DNA of 13,613 nucleotides from Chitinophagaceae bacterium (GTDB taxonomy: Bacteria > Bacteroidota > Bacteroidia > Chitinophagales > Chitinophagaceae), in the NCBI GenBank assembly GCA_025362915.1, contig JANYEU010000174.1:1-13613 (forward strand). The letters are read 5' to 3'. Position 1 is the first letter of the stretch. Every line of letters starts with the position of its first letter. A program made the position numbers and the translations under genes. This document shows, in pieces, positions 1 to 5,798 of the stretch. A model generated the notes under the pieces. It was not told where the DNA came from, did no database searches, and saw only the letters and a program-made list of their open reading frames with translations.

Positions 1-422
1 GTACTGATTTGGATGGCCTTAATAGCCAACAAATGATGGAAAGGGATGGTTTTTTCAAGGTAGGCACAGAACTTCAAGGAAAAACTGGTAAAACAGACAA
101 TTGGCTTTCTGCAATAAATTTTTCGGGTGATATACCGTTCATTCCTTTCAAAAATCCTTTCAAATTATTCCTCGATCTAGGAACTTATGCCGAAGCTTGG
201 CAGGATAATGTTACCGGAAGCCACTTTTTGTATGATGCCGGCATAGAGGTTTCTTTCTTTAAGGGCTGGGCTAATCTATATGTGCCATTGCTGATGAGTA
301 GCGTTTACAGTGATTATTACAATTCTATTTTCCCTGGTAAAAAGCTTTCAAAAAGCATTTCCTTTAGCATAGATATTCAGAAAATAAAGGTCAATCAAAT
401 TACAAAAGGAATACCATTATAG
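1..422 (+). CDS. C-terminal end of a probable M1-family (gluzincin) metallopeptidase, partial
   Basis: The frame is open from base 3 at the left edge to the TAA at 420-422, so this is the last ~140 residues of a longer protein. The internal TTG at 9 is not a likely start. The fragment alternates aromatic, hydrophobic and polar residues as in beta strands (for example FLDLGTYAEAW and FSIDIQKIKV) and ends without a typical sorting domain. The ending, with LYVPLL, SDYYNSIFPGKK and ISFSIDIQ, resembles from memory the C-terminal, barrel-like region of large Bacteroidota M1 peptidases. The zinc-binding HExxH region would lie outside the window, so catalysis cannot be checked. An outer-membrane or periplasmic location is inferred. 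Alternative: another surface protein with a C-terminal beta domain. Confidence 0.6.
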   Translation, partial: TDLDGLNSQQMMERDGFFKVGTELQGKTGKTDNWLSAINFSGDIPFIPFKNPFKLFLDLGTYAEAWQDNVTGSHFLYDAGIEVSFFKGWANLYVPLLMSSVYSDYYNSIFPGKKLSKSISFSIDIQKIKVNQITKGIPL

Positions 423-440
423 GAGCTATGCTAAACTATT

Positions 441-545
441 ATGGAACTCCATTTTCCAGATAGGGGATGTTCCAGAACCTTCGGGGGATGTTCCCAGACC
501 TTGCGGGGAGGTTCTCTAGCTTGGCGGGAAGGGCATTTAAAGGAA
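441..545. repeat. Degenerate 21-bp tandem repeat, about 4-5 copies
   Basis: The core GGGGATGTTCC at 463 recurs at 484, and a variant GGGGAGGTTC is at 505. The conserved adenines lie at 467, 488 and 509 (21-bp steps). A shortened unit starts near 524, and a weaker copy may precede at 441-461. Because 21 is a multiple of three, the minus strand reads as heptapeptide repeats such as IPRRFWN, LPARSGN and LPAKLEN. The only possible start for that minus frame is a TTG, and I see no signal or domain, so I treat it as a DNA repeat and not a gene. Confidence 0.6.
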
Positions 546-585
546 AAGAAAGGTCTTTTTGGGATATTGAAGCGTATAATTTTAC

Positions 586-630
586 TTCTTTGTGTCCCTT
601 TGTGAGAGACCTTTGTGACCCTTGTGGTTG
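586..630. repeat. Short direct repeats of CTTTGTG
   Basis: CTTTGTG occurs at 588-594, 598-604 and 611-617, followed by the variant CTTGTGG at 621-627, giving a loose 10-13-bp spacing. It lies 60 bp before the start of the methyltransferase gene. No function is visible. Confidence 0.55.
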
Positions 631-689
631 AGAGGAATTATTACGTAGCAAATAAGGGTACAAAAGGTTGTTTTACAACAAAAAACAAC

Positions 690-1526
690 ATGAAGGAACT
701 ACTTAAAAATATATTGAAAGGTATTGGCGTCTATCATCCATTACAATCTTTTTATAGGGGGAGTATTGGTGCGGCAATCAATACTTATTATCGTTTTTCT
801 TATGCAAAATATAAGGGAAGAGGGTATGAATGCAACTTTTGCCATGCCCGTTATGGGCGTTTTGTACCACATTATCCCGAAAAGGCTATAGAAAATGCTA
901 TCAATAAAAATGATGTGATAGCGGGGTTTGGCAAAAATGTATTTTGCCCCTCTTGCATGAGCAAAAACAGGGAACGTTTGGTGCTGGCAGTACTTCAAAA
1001 CAAGCTTTCTGTAGATGAAAAAAGGATATTGCATTTTTCGCCAGAGAAACATTTATACCAATATATCAGTACAAGGGCAAGCGTTGCTACGGTGGATATT
1101 ATGCCCGGTTTTTATCAATCCATAGATAAGAATATTTTGCAGGAAGATGCCACAAACCTTGGTTTTGCATCCGAAAGTTTTGATATGATTATTGCAAACC
1201 ATATTATGGAACACATTCCGGAGGATACAAAAGCGATGTGCGAGATGCAGAGGGTGCTAAAAACTGGCGGTGTTGCCATTTTGCAAGTTCCTTACTCCGA
1301 AAAGCTGAATAAAACGATAGAAGAGCCATTTATAAACAACCCCGACAGGCAAGAAGAACTGTATGGGCAGCGCGACCATGTGCGTATTTATGCCTTGAAA
1401 GACTATGTGGCAAGGCTGGAAGGCAGTGGTTTTACTGTAAATGTCCTTAGGTCAGATACATTGAAGGAATTTTTAAAACATGCCATTCAGGAAAGGGAAT
1501 GTGTGGTTTTGTGTTATAAAAAATAG
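690..1526 (+). CDS. Class I SAM-dependent methyltransferase with N-terminal paired-Cys region
   Basis: The start is taken as ATG 690, giving 278 aa; the frame extends upstream only to a GTG inside the CTTTGTG repeats. The N-terminal part has C48-x2-C51 and C86-x2-C89, the arrangement of a small zinc ribbon. The Rossmann-type methyltransferase part follows: a degenerate motif I region around 113-122 (ILHFSPEKHL), an acidic strand end at D136, then FDMIIANHIMEH at 164-175 and VLKTGG, which match the Methyltransf_11-type post-I motifs. The DHVRIYALKDY segment near the C-terminus is typical of sugar or glycan-linked members. The substrate is unknown. The gene is followed by a FemAB/GNAT-like gene on the same strand (95-bp gap), which may suggest a cell-surface or glycan role, but that is weak evidence. 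It is predicted cytoplasmic. Confidence 0.8.
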   Translation: MKELLKNILKGIGVYHPLQSFYRGSIGAAINTYYRFSYAKYKGRGYECNFCHARYGRFVPHYPEKAIENAINKNDVIAGFGKNVFCPSCMSKNRERLVLAVLQNKLSVDEKRILHFSPEKHLYQYISTRASVATVDIMPGFYQSIDKNILQEDATNLGFASESFDMIIANHIMEHIPEDTKAMCEMQRVLKTGGVAILQVPYSEKLNKTIEEPFINNPDRQEELYGQRDHVRIYALKDYVARLEGSGFTVNVLRSDTLKEFLKHAIQERECVVLCYKK

Positions 1527-1545
1527 CGGGATGGGTTAAGGGGTT

Positions 1546-1553
1546 TATATTTG
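1546..1553 (+). promoter_or_regulatory. Possible -7 promoter element before the acyltransferase gene
   Basis: TATATTTG fits the Bacteroidota -7 consensus TAnnTTTG and lies 69 bp before ATG 1622. No convincing TTTG -33 box is found at the usual 19-21-bp spacing, so this is tentative. Confidence 0.3.
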
Positions 1554-1621
1554 ACGAGACACTTTTATTGGAAGCATACTATCCCAAACACCATTGTTTA
1601 CTGAAAAAATATAGATTTTAC

Positions 1622-2521
1622 ATGCAGATAATCCCATCGGAACATATAGATTTTGCCAAGTGGGATGCTTGTGTAAACAACAACACAAACGGGTTGATTT
1701 ATGCCACTTCTGTTTATCTAAACGCCATGACAGACAATTGGAGTGGGTTGGTAATAAATGATTATGAGGCAATAATGCCCTTGCCGTGGCGCAAAAAATG
1801 GGGCATTCGATATTTATATACGCCTGCATTCACCCAACAATTAGGATTGATAGGTGCTTATTCCATCAATAATGATACTATTTTAGAAACGATAAATAAG
1901 TTTGTGCCGTATGGTGATTATATGCTTAATACCGGCAATAAACCAACGCATACAGAGGGGATTTTTACCGAGAATTGCAATTACATTCTCAACCTCTCCC
2001 CTACTTATTTGCAGATTAAGGAAAACTATTCCAAGCCCTTAAATGGCTATTTGAAAAAGGCGGTTTCTTTTGGACTGATTTATACAGAAACAAACATTAC
2101 AGATGCAATAGATACCTACCAAAACTTGTATCAGGAACGCTTTGAAAGTTTTGTTGCGACAGATTATGTTCATTTTAAACAGCTATGCCAACAATTAGAA
2201 CCTGAGGGAAAAGCTTTTGCCCGAAAAGTGACTGATAAAGAAGGGAATGTATTGGCTTATGGATTGTTTTTGAGAGATAATAAGCGAATTTATAACCTGA
2301 TGCCCACTACTTTACCACTAGGAAGAAAGCTTTTTGCTATGCATTTTCTAATTAATTGTCTAATTAAAGAATATGCCGAACAAAACTTGTTGTTCGACTT
2401 TGAAGGCTCCGATCATCCGGGAATAAAACAGTTTTATGAGCAGTTTGGCAGTACCAATGAGGGGTATATGCACTGGCATTTTAATCAATTGCCTTGGCCG
2501 TTACAGTTGTTTAAAAAGTAA
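1622..2521 (+). CDS. FemAB/GNAT-like acyltransferase family protein
   Basis: ATG 1622 is preferred (299 aa); the frame reaches further only to a TTG at 1568. The protein opens with an acyltransferase-like segment (WDACVNNNTNGLIYATSVYL), has a mid-protein helical region around FERF/FESF, and ends with FDFEGSDHPGIKQFYEQFG (about 258-276) followed by LPWPL. The latter block is typical of Bacteroidota proteins annotated as GNAT or BioF2/FemAB-like acetyltransferases, where an FEGS-x-PG-x-x-x-FY motif sits in the second GNAT fold. No signal peptide is seen. The substrate is unknown; FemAB relatives transfer amino acids from aminoacyl-tRNA to peptidoglycan, while other relatives acylate small molecules. 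Its 3' end overlaps the ispD 3' end by 11 bp on the opposite strand. Confidence 0.7.
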   Translation: MQIIPSEHIDFAKWDACVNNNTNGLIYATSVYLNAMTDNWSGLVINDYEAIMPLPWRKKWGIRYLYTPAFTQQLGLIGAYSINNDTILETINKFVPYGDYMLNTGNKPTHTEGIFTENCNYILNLSPTYLQIKENYSKPLNGYLKKAVSFGLIYTETNITDAIDTYQNLYQERFESFVATDYVHFKQLCQQLEPEGKAFARKVTDKEGNVLAYGLFLRDNKRIYNLMPTTLPLGRKLFAMHFLINCLIKEYAEQNLLFDFEGSDHPGIKQFYEQFGSTNEGYMHWHFNQLPWPLQLFKK

Positions 2522-3215
2522 AGTTGGTATCTTTTCTTGTCAAATCTCTCTCTTCCATTATTTTCTCGGCAATAAGCAGGTCGATAGGTCTGGTTATTTT
2601 CAGGTTGTTATATTCTCCATCTATCAGGAAAATCTTTTCACCAAAAGCTTCTACCACCGTTGCCTCATCGGTAAAGCTATCTGAGTACTCTTCTTCAAAA
2701 GCTGGCATTAATATTTCTGCTTTAAAGGTTTGGGGGGTCTGAATTATCCTAACCCTATTACGATCTGCCACAACACTATTTTCATTTCCAGTATCAATCC
2801 TGATACTGTCTGTTGCAGCAACGGCAGGTATTGCCGAACCTTTTTCAACAGCTTGAAGGTAGCAACGTTTAATTAAATCGGGAGTAATCAGGCAACGCAC
2901 ACCATCGTGAACAAACAAAATACTATTGGTTGTATCCAAATATTGTAATCCTTTTTGCACAGAATAAAAACGGGTAGCACCACCAATAGTAAAATGTATA
3001 TTGGCAGATGAAAAGAGGGAGGCTATTTGTTTGCCGGCATCCAAATGGGTTTCGGGCAATACAATTACCAATTCAATATCTGCAAAAGCTTGCAAAAAAG
3101 CAGTGATGGTATGCCAAAGAAGTGGCTTGCCATTAACCTCCAAAAACTGTTTTGGGGTAGGCACACCCATCCTTTGTCCGGAACCTCCTGCTACTATAAC
3201 GGCTATCTTTTTCAT
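2511..3215 (-). CDS. ispD: 2-C-methyl-D-erythritol 4-phosphate cytidylyltransferase
   Basis: The enzyme transfers CMP from CTP to MEP in the non-mevalonate isoprenoid pathway, in the cytoplasm. The start is ATG at 3215 (234 aa, normal for IspD); the frame continues upstream only to a TTG. The nucleotidyltransferase signature is complete: GGSGQRMG at 10-17 with R15, then PKQF with K22; GGATRFYSVQKGL at 78-90; VHDGVR at 102-107 (the usual form is HDAARP); TDSIR; TPQTF; TDEATVVE; and the terminal KITRPIDL. CDP-ME binding residues expected in the family are therefore present. The gene stands alone on this strand, convergent with the acyltransferase gene, with no hairpin terminator between them. 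Confidence 0.95.
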   Translation of the reverse strand: MKKIAVIVAGGSGQRMGVPTPKQFLEVNGKPLLWHTITAFLQAFADIELVIVLPETHLDAGKQIASLFSSANIHFTIGGATRFYSVQKGLQYLDTTNSILFVHDGVRCLITPDLIKRCYLQAVEKGSAIPAVAATDSIRIDTGNENSVVADRNRVRIIQTPQTFKAEILMPAFEEEYSDSFTDEATVVEAFGEKIFLIDGEYNNLKITRPIDLLIAEKIMEERDLTRKDTNFTF

Positions 3216-3299
3216 ATCAACAAACAAAGTAAAGGCATAGAAAATAAAATTAAAATCTAATTTCTTAAAAAAGGAATTAGGTAATTAAGCTGGGAAAGC

Positions 3300-3307
3300 T
3301 ATATTTG
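3300..3307 (+). promoter_or_regulatory. -7 promoter element of the tRNA-Lys gene
   Basis: TATATTTG fits TAnnTTTG and ends 13 bp before the mature tRNA 5' end, so transcription would start a few bases before the tRNA. The -33 position shows only a weak TTAG at 3277-3280 (19-bp spacing). Confidence 0.5.
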
Positions 3308-3320
3308 CAGCCCAACAAAC

Positions 3321-3393
<73 letters not shown>

Positions 3394-3397
3394 CAAC

Positions 3398-3430
3398 AAA
3401 AAGGACTTCAAGAAATTGAAGTCCTTTTTT
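3398..3430 (+). terminator. Intrinsic terminator of tRNA-Lys
   Basis: The stem AAGGACTTCA (3401-3410) pairs perfectly with TGAAGTCCTT (3417-3426) around a 6-nt loop and is followed by a T tract. The flanking A and T runs also make it usable in the opposite direction, for the YciI-like gene. Confidence 0.85.
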
Positions 3431-3437
3431 GATATTT

Positions 3438-3497
3438 ACAAGTTACTGGTTACATGATACCAGTAACCAGTAACTTGTCACCAGCAACTTGCAACCT
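3438..3497. repeat. Heptamer-built hairpin between tRNA-Lys and the YciI-like gene
   Basis: A 16-bp perfect inverted repeat (3438-3453 with 3463-3478) has a 9-nt loop. The right arm and the following bases divide exactly into 7-bp units: GTAACCA, GTAACTT, GTCACCA, GCAACTT and GCAACCT (3463-3497). The block ends 4 bp before the last codon of the YciI-like gene on the minus strand. It could act as a transcription stop for that gene, but no T tract follows it. Confidence 0.7.
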
Positions 3498-3501
3498 TTC
3501 C

Positions 3502-3798
3502 TTATTCTTCTTCCGCATCCAAAGCATCGAATGCTTTTACCTTTTTTGTGGCTTTAAATTGGATAATACGGTAATCAGCCAATCCCAAAACATTGAACGG
3601 ATCTTCCGCAACTATTTCATTAATCTCTGATAGGCTTTCTCCCTTGGCAAAAATAATCCCCCCATCCCTTGGTTCTTTCCTTCCGGATGCCAAAAAGTTT
3701 CCTGTATGATAATATTTATCTACAAACTTCATGTGGGCAGCCATGTTCGCATCTATTTGTTCTGTTGGCACTTTGTACGTAAGCTCTATAATAAACAT
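3502..3798 (-). CDS. YciI-like domain protein
   Basis: A 98-aa protein, the normal size for the YciI / YCII-related family, which has a ferredoxin-like alpha/beta fold. The conserved His-Asp pair of the family is visible as H22 (MAAHMKF) and D66 (EDPF). The FLASGRKEPRDGGIIF segment is the family's typical central strand region. The C-terminal tail is charged and acidic. Family function is poorly defined; some members are dehalogenase- or lactonase-like enzymes and others act as small accessory domains. Predicted cytoplasmic and transcribed alone, with a -7 element just upstream. Confidence 0.85.
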   Translation of the reverse strand: MFIIELTYKVPTEQIDANMAAHMKFVDKYYHTGNFLASGRKEPRDGGIIFAKGESLSEINEIVAEDPFNVLGLADYRIIQFKATKKVKAFDALDAEEE

Positions 3799-3827
3799 GG
3801 TATCCCGTTATTTAATGATTGATTTCC

Positions 3828-3835
3828 CAAAAGTA
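3828..3835 (-). promoter_or_regulatory. -7 promoter element of the YciI-like gene
   Basis: On the minus strand this reads TACTTTTG, a full match to TAnnTTTG, 29 bp before the ATG. The -33 region is only T-rich and has no clear TTTG. Confidence 0.45.
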
Positions 3836-3886
3836 AACAAGATTGGCACTAAAAGAACTGATTATAGTCATCTATACACCTTTTTA

Positions 3887-4066
3887 AAAAGATAGGATAA
3901 AATAAAACTTTTACTTCATCCTAGATATAAAGATGACGTAAAATAAAACTTTTACCTCATCCTAGATATAAAGATGACATAAAATAAAACTTTTACCCTA
4001 TCCTAGATATAAAGATGTCATAAAATAAATATTTTACCCTATCCTACATATAAAGATGACATAAAC
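3887..4066. repeat. 41-bp tandem repeat array A, just over four copies
   Basis: CCTAGATATAAAGATG begins at 3920, 3961 and 4002, and a CCTACATA variant begins at 4043, so the period is exactly 41 bp. The AAAATAAAACTTTTAC part recurs with the same period from about 3899, and a partial unit precedes it. Copies differ by a few substitutions only. Each unit contains a possible stem: TTACTTCATC with GATGACGTAA pairs 9 of 10 in the first copy and decays in later ones. A second short palindrome is GTAAAA/TTTTAC. The period is not a multiple of three and frames are broken, so it is non-coding. It lies between the divergent YciI-like and YkgJ-type genes. Confidence 0.9.
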
Positions 4067-4304
4067 GCTTTTTGTATCTAGCCAAGATTATTTAAACAAC
4101 ATTGACACAAACGCCGAGCCCCCCAACGAGACAGCAATCATTGAAGGAATAAAAGGTTGCATCTTCTTATACTGGTTGAAGTATAAATAGATAACCCTAC
4201 TTTTACAAATCACCGATAAAGCATACATCATAGAAAAAGATTTAATAAGGATAGGGCAACTGGCAGATGCCAACGAAGCCAGCAACGATGGCTTTAAGGC
4301 CTTT

Positions 4305-4721
4305 TTGAAAACAAAGGAGGATAAGGATATAGATAAGTTAGTTTTTGAATTGAACGAAACCATTGCACCACAAATAGATTGCACCAGCTGTGGCAATTGC
4401 TGCAAGAGTTTATTGATAAATGTGACTGAGGAGGAAGCAACCGCACTATCGGGACATCTGAACCAAAGCCGGACTGACTTTGACAACCAATACTTGGAAA
4501 AAGGTGGCAGCATGATGCTTATGAATGCCATACCCTGTAGCTTTTTAACCAATGATAAATGTACGGTGTACAAACATCGCTTTGCGGGTTGCAGAGAGTT
4601 TCCTGCCATGCACCTCCCCAACTTTAATAAGCGGTTGTTTACCACCTTTATGCACTATGGGCGATGCCCAATCATATACAATGTGGTGGAAGAACTGAAA
4701 GTGAAGACAGGGTTTAGGTAA
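4305..4721 (+). CDS. YkgJ-type cysteine-cluster protein, start uncertain
   Basis: The family has an Fe-S or zinc-type Cys cluster and an unknown role. With TTG 4305 as residue 1, the cluster is CTSCGNCC at 26-33, then PCSFLTNDKC (C78, C86), GCREFP (C96) and GRCPI (C121). This is the complete CxxCxxCC...C...C...C pattern of the family. TTG 4305 cuts through an FKAFLKTKED segment that looks like ordinary family sequence. The frame stays open upstream to 4191 (a TAG is at 4188-4190), adding 38 codons that read like protein (TDKAYIIEKDLIR). Those codons contain no ATG, GTG or TTG, so the true start may be ATC 4209 or another rare codon, or the start may be lost. The gene converges on tcdA. Confidence 0.8.
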   Translation: MKTKEDKDIDKLVFELNETIAPQIDCTSCGNCCKSLLINVTEEEATALSGHLNQSRTDFDNQYLEKGGSMMLMNAIPCSFLTNDKCTVYKHRFAGCREFPAMHLPNFNKRLFTTFMHYGRCPIIYNVVEELKVKTGFR

Positions 4722-4799
4722 CAAGTCGTAAGTTGAGAGTCGAAAGTCATAAGTCTTGACTCTCGACTCTCGACTTTCAATTATTGACTTTCAACTTGT
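4721..4799. repeat. Inverted array of 7-bp units spanning the YkgJ/tcdA convergent ends
   Basis: From 4721 the sequence divides exactly into heptamers: ACAAGTC, GTAAGTT, GAGAGTC, GAAAGTC, ATAAGTC, then TT. The opposite orientation follows: GACTCTC, GACTCTC, GACTTTC, AATTATT, GACTTTC, AACTTGT. The halves form a hairpin, 4735-4748 with 4758-4771 (13 of 14 paired, 9-nt loop), and the outer ACAAGT/ACTTGT can pair as well. The array starts on the last base of the YkgJ stop codon and its right end encodes the last residues and stop codon of tcdA. It may serve as a bidirectional terminator. Confidence 0.75.
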
Positions 4800-5518
4800 C
4801 CTTCCATCAAATCCCTGATTACCACACTTGCCACGCTGCAACCAAAGATGGCGGGCATATAACTGATGGTACCTATCAAAGACTTTTTGGGGAATGCTTT
4901 TTCAGTAACAATTACCTTATCCGCATCAATATCCTCTGGGCTAAAAACAACTTTCAACCCTTTATAGATACCAACGGCATGTAATCTTTTGCGAACATAT
5001 TTGGCAAGGGTACAATTAAATGTTTTGGATATATCCGTAATCTGCACCAATGATGGATTCAATTTTCCGCCTGCACCTAAAGAAGTTACTATTGGCAATC
5101 CCCTATCCTTACACGCCTTTATAAATTGCACTTTTGGCCCAAGGGTATCAATACAATCAACTGCATAATCAAAGTTGCCTTCATCAAGAATGGTATCAAT
5201 CAGTTCATCTTGTATATATTTGGTAAGCATGGTTATTTCCAAGGCAGGATTAATATCTTTCAAACGTTCTGCCATTACTTCTGCCTTTAACTTACCAGCA
5301 GTAGAATGTAATGCAGGAATTTGTCGGTTGGCATTGCTAAGGTCAACAGTATCCGCATCTACAATCGTCATTTTACCAATACCGGCACGTGCAATCATTT
5401 CTGCACAGATACCTCCTACCCCACCAAGTCCTACCACCAATACATTCTTGCCCATTAACGTTTCTACCTTTTCGTCGCCCAAAAGTAACTGCGTTCTACC
5501 CATCCAATATGGAATCAT
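4781..5518 (-). CDS. tcdA: tRNA threonylcarbamoyladenosine dehydratase (ThiF/E1-like)
   Basis: TcdA (CsdL/YgdL) is an ATP-dependent enzyme that cyclises t6A at position 37 of ANN-decoding tRNAs to ct6A. The 245-aa protein has the family opening GRTQLLLG, the nucleotide-binding GLGGVGG at 30-36, VDADTVDLSNANRQ at 53-66, KAEVMAERLKDINP, the VDCIDTLGPKVQF segment, and the TSLGAGGKLNPS and terminal FGCSVASVVIRDL blocks. The start is ATG 5518; ATG 5503 (residue 6) is also possible. The last residues (QVESQ) are encoded inside the heptamer array at 4721-4799. ThiF and MoeB are related, but the R-x-x-LLLG opening and LGAGGKxxP favour TcdA. Confidence 0.9.
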   Translation of the reverse strand: MIPYWMGRTQLLLGDEKVETLMGKNVLVVGLGGVGGICAEMIARAGIGKMTIVDADTVDLSNANRQIPALHSTAGKLKAEVMAERLKDINPALEITMLTKYIQDELIDTILDEGNFDYAVDCIDTLGPKVQFIKACKDRGLPIVTSLGAGGKLNPSLVQITDISKTFNCTLAKYVRKRLHAVGIYKGLKVVFSPEDIDADKVIVTEKAFPKKSLIGTISYMPAIFGCSVASVVIRDLMEGQVESQ

Positions 5519-5798
5519 CTTATCCTATTTATTTTCCACGAATTAAGGATAATTAAGGGATATAAGGTCTTAAAGTTACTATTCAGCCCAAAAAGATTCC
5601 TATACTTTCCTTCTTTATTCTATTAATCCATCCCAAAAAGAAAAAGCATTACTCCACTATCAAGCTATGTTTCTTTACAATCAACAGTCATATCAATAAA
5701 GCATTTGTAATATTAATCAATCATGTTTTTTAAATAATAGATTCAAAAGGGGCATAATTCCCCCTACCTTTATCCCTGTTGCATCAATATCTATTTGA

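Noticed and set aside
439..663. A 74-codon minus-strand frame covering the 21-bp repeats
   Set aside because: The only start is TTG and the peptide repeat follows directly from the 21-bp DNA period; the DNA repeat is the simpler explanation.
3887..4066. CRISPR array
   Set aside because: The repeats abut directly with no spacers, have a uniform 41-bp unit, and no cas gene is nearby. The same holds for array B at 7361-7483.
4088..4231. Minus-strand frame ending in a hydrophobic segment (FIPSMIAVSLGGSAFVSMLF), possibly a small membrane protein
   Set aside because: The rest of the frame is antisense to the YkgJ-type gene, no good start is found outside it, and one hydrophobic stretch is not enough. 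A decayed membrane-protein remnant cannot be excluded.
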